64,000 nucleotides of DNA from Thermoplasmata archaeon (lineage in GTDB: Archaea > Thermoplasmatota > Thermoplasmata > Thermoplasmatales > Thermoplasmataceae): contig JAJZZM010000012.1 in NCBI GenBank assembly GCA_021797555.1, forward strand, positions 5,775 to 69,774, written 5' to 3'. This document shows, one piece after another, positions 29,556 through 38,984 of the stretch; the stretch's first letter is position 1; every line of letters begins with the position of its first letter. The position numbers and the translations under genes were made by a program. The notes under the pieces are model-generated. The model worked only from the letters and a program-made list of their open reading frames with translations, had not been told where the DNA came from and made no database searches.

Positions 29556-30312
29556 ATGCTAAATCATGTATATATAATGCCGCATGGCGATGAAATTATA
29601 GATGTGCCAAATGAAGAAAGTATTAAAATGAGTAATACTATAAAAGATGTAACAGAAAATGATGGCCCAATAAAAATAATAATATCACCACATGGCTTAA
29701 GATTGAGTGATAAAATAGGAATATATATGAGCTATATTTTAGGGGCTATTATAAAACAATAAGTAATGTTATAAGAAATAATTACAAAAACGAAATTGAT
29801 TTATCAAATAATATATACAAAAAAACAAATAAAATTTCTGAGGGGATAAATTATATTACTTCGGGAGGAAACCCATATTTATTCCTGGATTTTGGAACTC
29901 TGGTGCCATTAAAATTTTTGGTAAAAGCAACATAGTGGTTATAGGTCAATAAAGATTCGACAATAAAGGAATTTTAATAAATTTCGGGTCTGATATTTAT
30001 AATATAATAAATAGTTATAATAAAAAAATATCACTGATAATAAGTACTGACCAGGCGAATACACATAGCAAAACCGGACCATATGGATATTCGCCTATGG
30101 CAAAAAAATACGATGAAATAGTAAGGAACTGAATTATAAATAATGATAATTCAATAGTAAACATTGATAATAATTTTATAAATGATGCAAAACCTGATAG
30201 TTACTGGAATATGCTGATTTTATATGGATTTATTAAAGCATCAGGAATTGGGTTAACATTTGATTATTATTATGTACAGGAATACTTTGGAATGCTTTGT
30301 GCCCATTATTGA
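29556..30312 (+). pseudogene. Decayed class III extradiol dioxygenase / LigB-Memo superfamily gene
   Basis: The first 68 codons are open (IMPHGDEIIDVPNEESIKMS, IIISPHGLRLSDKIGI). The reading then continues in pieces separated by stops and a frame change: ISGGNPYLFLDFGTL-like sequence, STDQANTHSKTGPYGYSPMAKKYDEIVRN, FINDAKPDSYWNMLILYG and YYVQEYFGMLCAHY. The order and the motif DQAxTHSxxGPYGYSP match class III extradiol/Memo-like proteins. At least two in-frame stops (near 29951 and 30130) plus a shift after 29762 make it a pseudogene. Confidence 0.78.
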
Positions 30313-30473
30313 TATAAATATAGCGCCTTATAATAACCTATAATTTATAAATTTCACCTATAAGTAAAATAAATGACCGACTACAAGTATAGCGCATAAT
30401 GCACTAAAACATAATTTTGGCACCATTGTGCATATTAAGGATAAAAATATATACCTATTTAAAATAAGGAAAT

Positions 30474-30770
30474 ATGGACTCTAAATTTAATATTATATCA
30501 AAGGAAAAGGATTCAATTAAATTAGAAATGCTAAATTATGATAATACATTATTAAGACCGTTAGCAGAAGAAATTTTAAAGGATGACAAGGTAGAAACCG
30601 TACATTATTATATAAAACATCCAGATATCGATAACCCACAGATATATGTAAAGGTAAACAGCGGCAAGCCACAGGCAGCAATAAAGAGAACAATAAGAAG
30701 GCTTAATAAATTATATGAAACCATGTATTCAGAACTTGAAAAAGAGAAGCAGAATAAAATTGAAAAATGA
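30474..30770 (+). CDS. rpoL: RNA polymerase subunit L (Rpb11-like)
   Basis: Partner of subunit D in the polymerase assembly platform. The 98-residue protein shows the Rpb11 pattern: NTLLRPLAEEILKDDKVETVHYYIKHPDIDNPQIYVKVNSG, then the long C-terminal helix. Its stop overlaps the start of the tRNA methyltransferase gene (ATGA). Confidence 0.93.
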   Translation: MDSKFNIISKEKDSIKLEMLNYDNTLLRPLAEEILKDDKVETVHYYIKHPDIDNPQIYVKVNSGKPQAAIKRTIRRLNKLYETMYSELEKEKQNKIEK

Positions 30771-31732
30771 ATAAGTATATTATTGAAACCTCAAGAGAAA
30801 ATATTGATATAGCATATACTGAAATAAATTCCATTATGGAAACTTATAGGGATTTCGATATATTATTTTCAGATGATAATTATATAGTAATATCGGGCAA
30901 TTATAAAGAATTAAAAGGATCTGCATTTATAAATTATATATCCTTAATAATTGATGAAAAGGATGATTATAATAATTTTAATAAAAATATACCTGAAGGC
31001 AAGTTTTTTGTCAGGGTCTCCGGTAGAAGCAAAAAAGAAACAGAATATTTTGAAAATGAAATAGGTAAATTATTAAATGGCTATGGAAGAATATCGTTCA
31101 AAAACCCGGATTTCGTAATAAGGTCTATATATATAGATAAATGGTATTTATGCATATTAAAATATGAAAGGAATAAAAAGGAATTGGAATCCAGAAGAGC
31201 ACCTTTAAGGCCTTTCTTTTCACCTGTATCATTGCATCCAAAATATGCAAAATATTTAATAAATACATCATATACAAAACCAGGTGATATTATATTAGAC
31301 CCGTTCTGCGGTACCGGCGGAATATTAATAGAGGCAGCTTTAATGAAGAGAAAAATTATAGGAAATGATTCCTCATTGAATATGATAATGGGAACCAAAT
31401 TAAATTTAAAATATTTTGATATTAAGGATTATGAAATTTATAACTGTGACATATCAGATTTAGATATAAATAAAAAGGTAAATGCCATTGTAACCGATAT
31501 GCCCTATGGCAGAAGCTCTGGCATAGACAATCATGAAATAAATGAACTTTATAAGGAAGCATTTAAAAAATTTAATGATGTTTTAATAGAAAATGGCAAA
31601 TGCTCAATAATAATTAATGATAAAAATTTTTTAAGATATGCAGATGATTATTTTGATATAATAAAAATAGCACCTGTATACCAGCATAAATCACTTATAA
31701 GGCAGTTTATTATATTAAATAAAATTAATTGA
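30767..31732 (+). CDS. tRNA (guanine-10 N2) methyltransferase, Trm-G10/Trm11-like
   Basis: SAM-dependent N2-methylation of G10 in tRNA. The N-terminal ~150 residues form a THUMP-like region. The methyltransferase core has RAPLRPFFSPVSLHPKYAKYL, the SAM motif LDPFCGTGGILIEA (about residue 178) and the catalytic motif DMPYGRSS in place of the usual DPPYG. 321 residues, normal for archaeal Trm-G10. Overlaps rpoL by 4 bases and the convergent ileS by 8 bases. Confidence 0.9.
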   Translation: MNKYIIETSRENIDIAYTEINSIMETYRDFDILFSDDNYIVISGNYKELKGSAFINYISLIIDEKDDYNNFNKNIPEGKFFVRVSGRSKKETEYFENEIGKLLNGYGRISFKNPDFVIRSIYIDKWYLCILKYERNKKELESRRAPLRPFFSPVSLHPKYAKYLINTSYTKPGDIILDPFCGTGGILIEAALMKRKIIGNDSSLNMIMGTKLNLKYFDIKDYEIYNCDISDLDINKKVNAIVTDMPYGRSSGIDNHEINELYKEAFKKFNDVLIENGKCSIIINDKNFLRYADDYFDIIKIAPVYQHKSLIRQFIILNKIN

Positions 31733-34700
31733 TTTTTTCTATTTTTATTCCTATTTTTTTATCATCTATATCCCAGTACTTATAATCTTTAGCATTGTCA
31801 TTTATTATTTTATCTGTTAATGTTTCCTTCATTATCATGGATGAAAACTTTTTTATTGCATCCGATAGATCATCACCTGAATCTATGTAAATATTTATTT
31901 TATCTGAATAGCCTAGGTCCAGATCCTTTCTCATAACCTGTATCCTTCTTATTATTTCTCTGGCATAACCTGTTAATTTAAGATTTTCATCTATATCCTT
32001 ATTTATAAATAACTCTATCCTGGATTTTGGATCGGATGAATACGTGTAATTTTCGTATGGCATTTCTGTTATTTCAAGCATGTCCCTTCCGAATTCATTA
32101 TCATCAAATTTTATTTTATCTGTTTTTAAAAGTTCATCGTAAACATTATTTTTGTTTAAATAATCAACGAAATCATTTGTTTTTGATTTTAATACCGGTG
32201 CAACTTTTGAAAATACGGGTTTTATTAGATGTTTTACGGGTTTTTCATTTTCCTTTATGAATTTTATTTTCTGTGAATTAAGTTCAGGGGATATTATATC
32301 CAGTAATTCGCTGCTTAAATTCATATCACTGTAAATTAATATTTCCTTTACTGTCTGCCTTCCCTTAATATTTGATTCCTGTCTTGACCTTCTTGATAAT
32401 TCCATTATCGATATTGCATAATTAAACTGATTTTCCAGGTCCTTATTTATGTAATATTCATCAGCCTTGGGATAACTTTCCATGTGAACAGTTTTCTCGG
32501 ACCCTGATAGTTTTAAATATAAATAATCAGAAAAGAATGGAGCCAGTGGCGCTATTAATTTTATTATATTTATTAATGCATAATATAATGTTTCGTATGC
32601 CCTCTTCTTTTCACTGTTTAAATCACCTTCCCAGAATCTCTTTCTTGACAACCTTAAATAATAATTTGAAAAGTCATTGATTAAATCCATTATAGACCTT
32701 AAGGCTATATGTATGTTATAATTATCCATATTATTTTTTACATCCAGTATTGTTGAATTTAATCTTGATAATAACCATTTATCCAGCAAATTTTCAGACC
32801 TTTCAAGGTTTTCATAGATAAAATTATCAAGATTCGCATTGGAAACAAAGAATGAATATATATTAGATAGTGTGTTAAAAACCTTTCTTGTTGTATCGTT
32901 TATTAGCTTTTTATCTATTGATTTAGAATTCCATGGCGCACCTGAGAAGAAGAATAACCTTGCTGCATCAGCACCATATTCATTTATAAAATCCTTTGCG
33001 GTTACAAAATTTCCCTTGCTTTTACTCATTTTCTGCCCGTGTTCATCTAATATAAAACTAATTGACATTACATTTTTATATGCATTCCTTTTAAACAGTA
33101 ATGATGATATTACGTGCAAAGTATAGAACCACCCTCTTGTCTGATCTATTGCCTCAGAAATAAAATCTACGGGTATATTTTCTGTATTAAAATCTTTATT
33201 AAATGGATAATGCATTGCTGCATATGTTGCACTGCCGGAATCAAACCATGTATCTATAACATAAGGTTCCCTTGCCATTTCTCCCTTGCATTCTGGGCAT
33301 TTTAATTTAACACTGTCAATAAACGGCCTATGTAAATCTTCAGGTACATTGCCACCATATTTTATTAAATCATCTTTACTGCCTATGGCAATATAATGAT
33401 TGTTTTCGCATTTCCAGATTGGTAAAGGAGTTCCCCAGTAACGGTCACGGCTTAATGCCCAGTCCTTTGCTTCCGATAGGAAATTGCCGAATCTACCATT
33501 CTTTAAATAATCTGGATACCAGTTTATTTTTTCATTGTTTTCTTCAAGCAATTTTCTTATCTCCGATACCATGATAAACCATGCATCCAGAGGATAGTAT
33601 AATAACCTTGTACCGCAGCGGTAACAGAATGGATATGTATGTTTTATTTTCTGGCTTTTGAATAATAATTTATTTTCCTTCAGATATCCTATAATTTCAC
33701 TATTTGCATCTACTACGAATTTACCCTTCCATGGTACCTCGTCATTAAATTTTCCATCAAGACCTACAGGATTTAATACCTGCACCTTTAAAGCTTTCCC
33801 TATTTCGAAATCGTCTGCACCGAATGCAGGTGCCGCATGAACTATACCTGTACCATCATCCTGGGTTACAAAACTGCCGGCAACAACCTTCATTGTATTT
33901 TCAGGCGCTTTCAGAAAGGGCATTAACTGTTCATATTCTATTCCTTCAAGGTCTTTTCCCGTAAATTTTGCTATCAGTTTATAATCATCAAATAATTTAT
34001 CAACAACAGAGGATAATAAATAATACTCATTGCCATTATTCTCTATTAATGAGTATTCGAATTCCGGATTTACAACTAAAAATTCATTTGATTGTAGTGT
34101 CCATGGTGTTGTTGTCCATGCTATAAAATATCTGTTTTTATGTCCTTTTACAGAAAATTTGACGTATACTGATGGATCATCAACATTTTTATAACCCTGT
34201 GCAACTTCATGTGAACTTAAGGATGTACCGCATCTCGGGCAGTATGGAACAATTTTATAATTCTTAACCAGCATATTCCCGTCAAATAATGTTTTTAATG
34301 CATGCCACTCACTTTCCATGTAATCATTTCTCAATGTTACATATGAATTTTCTTCATCGATCCAGTATCCTATTAAATTATCGATTTCATTCCATTCATC
34401 TATATATCTAAAAACACTATCCCTGCAGTATTCATTGAATTTTTCTATGCCAAAATTTTCTATATCCTTTTTGCTGTTAAAGCCAAAATGCTTTTCAGCC
34501 TCAAGTTCAACTGGAAGACCGTGGCAATCCCAGCCACCTGTTCTTCTAAGTATATCATAGCCCATCATGTATTTATATCTCATTACAGTATCTTTTACTG
34601 TCCTTGTCATTAAATGGCCTACATGTGGCCTGCCATTTGCTGTTGGTGGTCCTTCAAGAAATGTAAAATTTTTATTTCCTCTTCTGCTTTTAATAATAAT

Positions 34701-34799
34701 ATCCTGAATATTGTTTTTCTTCCAGTAATTGAGTATCTCCTTATCCATATCAACTATCGACTTATTTACATCTATATTTTCATAAAGTCCCTGATTCAT
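31725..34799 (-). CDS. ileS: Isoleucyl-tRNA synthetase
   Basis: Class I synthetase of 1024 residues. HIGH-type motif PHVGHLMTRT, signature GGWDCHGLPVE, editing domain (WTTTPWTLQSNEFL), zinc-type cysteine pairs (CPRCG, CYRCG, CPECKGE), and KMSKSKGNFV. The C-terminal anticodon-binding region is present. Leaderless start with an AT-rich box in front. High ATA use in this genome implies heavy demand for Ile-tRNA. Confidence 0.97.
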   Translation of the reverse strand: MNQGLYENIDVNKSIVDMDKEILNYWKKNNIQDIIIKSRRGNKNFTFLEGPPTANGRPHVGHLMTRTVKDTVMRYKYMMGYDILRRTGGWDCHGLPVELEAEKHFGFNSKKDIENFGIEKFNEYCRDSVFRYIDEWNEIDNLIGYWIDEENSYVTLRNDYMESEWHALKTLFDGNMLVKNYKIVPYCPRCGTSLSSHEVAQGYKNVDDPSVYVKFSVKGHKNRYFIAWTTTPWTLQSNEFLVVNPEFEYSLIENNGNEYYLLSSVVDKLFDDYKLIAKFTGKDLEGIEYEQLMPFLKAPENTMKVVAGSFVTQDDGTGIVHAAPAFGADDFEIGKALKVQVLNPVGLDGKFNDEVPWKGKFVVDANSEIIGYLKENKLLFKSQKIKHTYPFCYRCGTRLLYYPLDAWFIMVSEIRKLLEENNEKINWYPDYLKNGRFGNFLSEAKDWALSRDRYWGTPLPIWKCENNHYIAIGSKDDLIKYGGNVPEDLHRPFIDSVKLKCPECKGEMAREPYVIDTWFDSGSATYAAMHYPFNKDFNTENIPVDFISEAIDQTRGWFYTLHVISSLLFKRNAYKNVMSISFILDEHGQKMSKSKGNFVTAKDFINEYGADAARLFFFSGAPWNSKSIDKKLINDTTRKVFNTLSNIYSFFVSNANLDNFIYENLERSENLLDKWLLSRLNSTILDVKNNMDNYNIHIALRSIMDLINDFSNYYLRLSRKRFWEGDLNSEKKRAYETLYYALINIIKLIAPLAPFFSDYLYLKLSGSEKTVHMESYPKADEYYINKDLENQFNYAISIMELSRRSRQESNIKGRQTVKEILIYSDMNLSSELLDIISPELNSQKIKFIKENEKPVKHLIKPVFSKVAPVLKSKTNDFVDYLNKNNVYDELLKTDKIKFDDNEFGRDMLEITEMPYENYTYSSDPKSRIELFINKDIDENLKLTGYAREIIRRIQVMRKDLDLGYSDKINIYIDSGDDLSDAIKKFSSMIMKETLTDKIINDNAKDYKYWDIDDKKIGIKIEKIN

Positions 34800-35352
34800 T
34801 TAATACTTCAGTAATAAAATGTATATATTATTTTTTATTATATATTTTATATTATGATATTAGGGCATCCCGCATTTTAACAAGTGATGATTTTCATTGT
34901 TTTTCCTGTACCATCTTCAAGTTTCATATTTTATATTACAGTGAGATTGTATGCAATGGCCTTGAAACCGATCGCATTGTCATAATACCTGTTATGAATA
35001 TGCCGTATATTCTCTTAATTCATTATCTCTTCAAATACGGGTATGCATAATTGTATATGCCATTATTATTCACAGTATTTTTTCTCCATTATAAATTATA
35101 AATACTGTAAATATAAATAGAACAAGAACTATGAAGTATAAAGACCTGATAAGATTTATCCTGCTAATAATTAAAACATTATGTTGTATGATATTTTTAT
35201 ATTGAATTTATTGATATTATTTTTATAAAATGGAACTTATAATAACTAAACATAATTGACAATATTATAAAAATTCTGTGGTTTATAAATTTTAATATCC
35301 AGATAAATAAGCATTATAATATTCTAACTTATTTTCTGGCATATTTTCAGGT
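34800..35352 (-). other. Intergenic region with a transposase-like remnant
   Basis: About 550 bases between ileS and the tandem-repeat ORF. On the minus strand, near 34940-35030, one frame reads ENIRHIHNRYYDNAIGFKAIAYNLTVI before a stop; this resembles a transposase C-terminus but is isolated. The rest is AT-rich with no gene that I can support. Confidence 0.35.
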
Positions 35353-35541
35353 TTACTCATCTTCATTATCTGAATTTTCCTGCTTTGTTTCTTTTTCATT
35401 ATGTTTGTTTTGCATTTTTGTTTCTTTTTCATCGTTTGAATTCTGCTGCTTTGTTTCTTTTTCATTATTTGAATTCTGTAACTTTTCTTCTTTTTCATCG
35501 TTTTTATTTTTATCTTTTTCATTCATTTCTGTGTAGCTCAT
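35353..35541 (-). CDS. Repetitive low-complexity small protein (doubtful)
   Basis: A 62-residue frame, MSYTEMNEKDKNKND..., built on an 11-residue repeat (NEKETKQQNSN and variants). It is fully hydrophilic and probably disordered. A second long frame (35292-35522, rich in MKKK) is also open across the same DNA because the repeat unit is a multiple of three with few stops. Only one, or neither, may be real. No Shine-Dalgarno site of the usual GGTGA form is seen. I do not recognise a function. Confidence 0.35.
   Translation of the reverse strand: MSYTEMNEKDKNKNDEKEEKLQNSNNEKETKQQNSNDEKETKMQNKHNEKETKQENSDNEDE
35367..35522 (-). repeat. 33-bp tandem repeat, four copies plus a partial
   Basis: Four 33-base units (35367-35399, 35400-35432, 35433-35465, 35466-35498) each end in TTTCTTTTTCAT or a close variant, followed by a shortened 24-base copy. 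The unit length keeps the reading frame, so changes in copy number would alter a protein by 11 residues. Copies differ by substitutions, so the array is not recent. Confidence 0.85.
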
Positions 35542-35754
35542 TTTTTCATCTCTAACTACTCTATGTAGTATGTACATATTAATACCGTCGAAGTAATCAT
35601 ACGGCAGATGTTATATATTTCTATGTTAATAGCTATATATTATAGTTTTAAATTTATTTGATCTTGGGGAAATTTTAAAAAGATAAAATTAACCAGTATA
35701 ACATAGAAAATAAGTGTAATTAATACCTTTCCTTAAAATTATTCTGGCAACCTA

Positions 35755-35907
35755 TTACCATTTAACCCATGACATATGATAATTATTATTGGAATATACT
35801 ATATAGCCATGCCTTATTATGCCCATTAATTCCATTATCGTGTTTGCAATAATATATGTTACCATATAAGGGAATATTGCAATCCTCAAATATAATCCAT
35901 TATTCAT
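35755..35907 (-). CDS. Possible 50-residue membrane peptide (not in ORF track)
   Basis: An open frame on the minus strand encodes MNNGLYLRIAIFPYMVTYII and ends NNNYHMSWVKW. It has one hydrophobic segment. There is no clear Shine-Dalgarno site, and it may be a fragment of a larger membrane protein. Reported because the stretch otherwise holds nothing. Confidence 0.3.
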   Translation of the reverse strand: MNNGLYLRIAIFPYMVTYIIANTIMELMGIIRHGYIVYSNNNYHMSWVKW

Positions 35908-35978
35908 TTTAAATCATTTCATGCCATTTACTGTTCTGGCTTCATAATAAACATTAATAAAAATTAGAAAATTAAATA

Positions 35979-36302
35979 TTACCTATATTTACTATAATTA
36001 TATAATAGGTCTATTAGATTTTTTTCCATACTATCATTTATTGTTCCATCATTTTTTTTACCGATAATATAATCTTTCGCATCTTTTATGCCTTTTTTAG
36101 ATGCAATGGAGTATATGCCGCCCCTTAAAGCCCCTCTCAAACTATCTGGGATGTCTTTAAGTATTGTGCCTAGCATATAATTAAATTCTTCTTCCCTTCG
36201 CATATCTAATTTTTTAATGCTTTTTTCACCATTATTAACCCTATAATTCTTATTTGTTCTTTTTCCATTTTTACCATATTTATTTCTATTGTACTTTCCC
36301 AT
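35979..36302 (-). CDS. Hypothetical basic protein
   Basis: A 107-residue protein with a very basic N-terminal third (MGKYNRNKYGKNGKRTNKNYR) and a helical C-terminal part (EEEFNYMLGTILKDIPDSLRGALRGGIYSI). The pattern suggests nucleic-acid binding, but I recognise no family. ATG 36302 is preferred over the track's TTG 36320; a TATTATATATTC box lies upstream. Confidence 0.55.
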   Translation of the reverse strand: MGKYNRNKYGKNGKRTNKNYRVNNGEKSIKKLDMRREEEFNYMLGTILKDIPDSLRGALRGGIYSIASKKGIKDAKDYIIGKKNDGTINDSMEKNLIDLLYNYSKYR

Positions 36303-36763
36303 CTGTTGTTTATAGGTCAAATGAATATATAATACTTTTTAATTTTAGGTTTATAATGCATGGAAATTGGGTGATAGAATTAATTCTAGAAGCCTGGAAA
36401 CCATATATGTGTTTTGATGATTGCCAGCTATTAAACAGATAGTTAAATCATTTATTTTTATTTTTTTTTAGATGTCTAAAAAAGATTTATGTATGGAGCC
36501 TAAATGTTATTTAGACAATATATAGGTAATCATCAAAAACCCAAATAAGGAAAATGAAACAGTTTTTAATAATATAAACTATTCTGGAATAATGGTATTT
36601 ATATCACAGCTGCCCTTAATATAAACATTAACAGAGAATACCCTATCCCCATAAATAATAGTTATGTTTTTATTCCATGATTAAATAATAAATTATTAAC
36701 AGAATTTACATTATTGTAAAAATGTTATATATAAGTAAAAAATATAGTTAAAAGGTGTAAATT
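36303..36763. other. AT-rich intergenic region
   Basis: About 460 bases before the L44e operon. Both strands are broken by stops every few codons. The last 40 bases contain the promoter and leader of rpl44e, including its GGTG site. I see no gene or stable RNA here. Confidence 0.45.
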
Positions 36764-37045
36764 ATGAAAATGCCAAAACAGATAAAAACTTACTGTCCAT
36801 ATTGTAAAAAGCATACTCTTCATGATGTGGAAAGAGTGCGTAAAAGGAAAGCCAGTGAATTAAAAGCTGGTCAGAGAAGGTTCAGGAGGGTAACTTCAGG
36901 TTACGGTGGTTTTCCGAGACCCAGATATGAAGGCAGAGAGAAACCTACAAAGAGAGTTGCATTAAGGTTAAAATGTACCGTATGCAAGAAGTCAATTACT
37001 CCACCGACACAGAGAGCTAAGAAATTTGAAATAATAGAGGCGTGA
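36764..37045 (+). CDS. rpl44e: Ribosomal protein L44e
   Basis: Zinc-ribbon protein near the E site. [25 protein letters not shown] supplies the first Cys pair and [10 protein letters not shown] the second; [21 protein letters not shown] is the conserved central loop. 93 residues. AGGTG lies 7 bases before the ATG. First gene of L44e-S27e-eIF2alpha-Nop10-PAC2, a standard archaeal cluster. Confidence 0.97.
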   Translation: MKMPKQIKTYCPYCKKHTLHDVERVRKRKASELKAGQRRFRRVTSGYGGFPRPRYEGREKPTKRVALRLKCTVCKKSITPPTQRAKKFEIIEA

Positions 37046-37047
37046 AA

Positions 37048-37248
37048 ATGGAAGAAGAATTCAAAAAATTAAGGAATGTTGGAAATAATTTTCTTAAAAT
37101 AAAATGTAAAAACTGCGGCAATGAACAGATAATATACTCTAAAATTTCATCGACTGTTACATGCAGTATCTGCGGGTCAGTAATTGCTAAACCCACAGGG
37201 GCAACACTTGCAACATCAGGTGAACTGATAGAAAAGGTCAAATTGTAA
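37048..37248 (+). CDS. rps27e: Ribosomal protein S27e
   Basis: Small zinc-ribbon ribosomal protein with cysteines CKNCGNEQ and CSICGSVIAKPTG. 66 residues from ATG 37048. The track starts at GTG 37042, but that GTGAA is better read as the ribosome binding site and overlaps the L44e stop. Confidence 0.95.
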   Translation: MEEEFKKLRNVGNNFLKIKCKNCGNEQIIYSKISSTVTCSICGSVIAKPTGATLATSGELIEKVKL

Positions 37249-37255
37249 GGTGTAT

Positions 37256-38017
37256 ATGTATAAGGAAGTGCCGGAAGTAGGTGATTTAGTAGTTGTAACT
37301 GTAAAAGAAGTTCAGAACTTCGGTGCTATAGTTGAATTAGATGAATATCCTGGTTATTCCGGATTCATACATATAGCTGAGGTTGCAACTGGCTGGATAA
37401 GGCATATAAGAGATTTTGTCAGGCCTAATCAGAGAACAGTATGCAAAGTATTGAATGTTGATGCAAATAGAAGGCATGTTGATTTATCATTAAAAAGGGT
37501 AAATGACCACCAGAAAAGAGAAAAAATAGAAGAATGGAAAAATGACCAGAAAGCATATAAACTATTTCAAATGATTATGTCTGAGGCAAAAATAAACGAT
37601 AAAAATAAAATTATGGAAGTAGAAGATTATTTAGTTACAGAATATGGAAGTTTATACAACGCTTTATATGATGCTGCTGCGGATAAAGATTTTATGGCGG
37701 ATATTAAGGAACCGTGGAGGGATGCATTTATTAAAATCGCAGGTGATAATATATCAATACCACTTATAAAAATAGGCGGTGTTATAGAAATGTACTCGAT
37801 TGCACCTAATGGCATAGAACTAATAAAAGATGTATTAACAGAAGTTGATAATAAAAATATAAATGTATCATATATGGGGGCACCAAAATATAGAATTACA
37901 ATACTAGATGAAGATTATAAATCAGCAGAAGAAAAATTAAAGAAAAATCTTGAATTTATGGAAGATAAATGTAAAGAATATGATATTGAATATAGCTTTT
38001 CAAGGGATGACCAATGA
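37256..38017 (+). CDS. eif2a: Translation initiation factor 2 subunit alpha
   Basis: Alpha subunit of the heterotrimeric eIF2 that brings initiator tRNA. S1 domain at residues ~8-85 (GDLVVVTVKEVQNFGAIVELDEYPGYSGFIHIAEV), then a helical domain and a C-terminal alpha/beta domain. 253 residues from ATG 37256; GTG 37250 is part of the AAGGTG binding site. The stop overlaps the Nop10 start. Confidence 0.95.
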   Translation: MYKEVPEVGDLVVVTVKEVQNFGAIVELDEYPGYSGFIHIAEVATGWIRHIRDFVRPNQRTVCKVLNVDANRRHVDLSLKRVNDHQKREKIEEWKNDQKAYKLFQMIMSEAKINDKNKIMEVEDYLVTEYGSLYNALYDAAADKDFMADIKEPWRDAFIKIAGDNISIPLIKIGGVIEMYSIAPNGIELIKDVLTEVDNKNINVSYMGAPKYRITILDEDYKSAEEKLKKNLEFMEDKCKEYDIEYSFSRDDQ

Positions 38018-38193
38018 GAACTTTAATAAGGAAATGCAATTACTGCAAAATTTATACCATGGATGAAATATGCCCTAAGTGCGGGAATAAAACTGTAATG
38101 GCAATACCCATGAGATATTCTCCAGCAGATAAATTCCAGAAATATAGATTAAGGTTAATAAAAGATGATGAAAATGGAAAAAATAATTATTAA
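38014..38193 (+). CDS. nop10: H/ACA RNP protein Nop10 (not in ORF track)
   Basis: A 59-residue zinc-ribbon protein starting MRTLIRKCNYCKIYTMDEICPKCG with Cys pairs CNYC and CPKC, followed by the basic segment PMRYSPADKFQKYRLRL that binds Cbf5 and guide RNA. Its ATG overlaps the eIF2alpha stop (ATGA), the usual archaeal arrangement. It overlaps the PAC2 start by ~29 bases. Missed by the track because of the size cutoff. Confidence 0.95.
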   Translation: MRTLIRKCNYCKIYTMDEICPKCGNKTVMAIPMRYSPADKFQKYRLRLIKDDENGKNNY

Positions 38194-38926
38194 AAATTAT
38201 GAAGAACCAGAGCTTAAGGACCCTATATTCATAGGAGGGCTGCCGGGAATAGGCAACGTTGGCAAAATAACTGCAGATTATTTTATAGACAAATTAAAAA
38301 TGAAGAAGATGGCGGACATATATTCCGAATATTTGCCGCCACAGGTTTTTATAAATAATAGTATAATACATCTTGTAAGAGATTCGTTATATTATATGAA
38401 AACAAATAAAAAAAATGATTTAATATTTTTATCAGGAGATTTTCAGGGAACAACGCAGGAAGGACAGTATGAACTGTCATATAAAACACTTGAATTGCTA
38501 AAAAAATATAATATTTCCAGAATTTATACATTGGGTGGTTACAGTATAGGCAAAATTGCTGAAAAACCTAAAGTTTTAGGGGCTGTCAGTGATAAAAAAA
38601 TTATACAAACGCTTGAAAAAGCCGGTGTTACATTTCCTAATGGTGAGCCGAGCGGAGGTATAGTTGGATCTGCAGGTTTACTTCTCGGCATGGGCAAGGA
38701 GTTATTCAACATAGATGGCGCATGCCTTATGGGTGAAACATCTGGTTACTTTGCAGATCCCAAAGGTGCCAGAGAGATAATAAACATATTAATAAAAATA
38801 CTTAAAATCAAAATTGATTTAAAGGACATAGATGAAAAAACAAAGCAATTAGAAGAAATAACAGAAAAAATGAAAGAGGAAACAAAAAATAAATCATCAA
38901 AGGAAGACCTGAATTATTTTGGATAA
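38165..38926 (+). CDS. PAC2-family proteasome assembly chaperone homologue (PbaB-like)
   Basis: PAC2-fold protein related to archaeal PbaA/PbaB. Characteristic text: PIFIGGLPGIGNVGKITADYFID, LIFLSGDFQGTTQEGQYELS, GGIVGSAGLLLGMG and LMGETSGYFADPKGA. A C-terminal coiled coil (~215-245) ends in NYFG, which could contact proteasome rings as in relatives (inference). Starts at 38165, 38168 or 38174 are all possible; all lie inside nop10. Last gene of the cluster. Confidence 0.88.
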   Translation: MMKMEKIIIKNYEEPELKDPIFIGGLPGIGNVGKITADYFIDKLKMKKMADIYSEYLPPQVFINNSIIHLVRDSLYYMKTNKKNDLIFLSGDFQGTTQEGQYELSYKTLELLKKYNISRIYTLGGYSIGKIAEKPKVLGAVSDKKIIQTLEKAGVTFPNGEPSGGIVGSAGLLLGMGKELFNIDGACLMGETSGYFADPKGAREIINILIKILKIKIDLKDIDEKTKQLEEITEKMKEETKNKSSKEDLNYFG

Positions 38927-38984
38927 TTTTTATTTTAATATATTATAATTTAAATTTTTTTATATCTGTAAATTATTATGAACT

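Noticed and set aside
35292-35522. 76-residue MKKK-rich ORF in the tandem repeat
   Set aside because: Open only because of the repeat; extremely basic low-complexity sequence, and the alternative frame is a slightly better candidate. Kept only as a finding.
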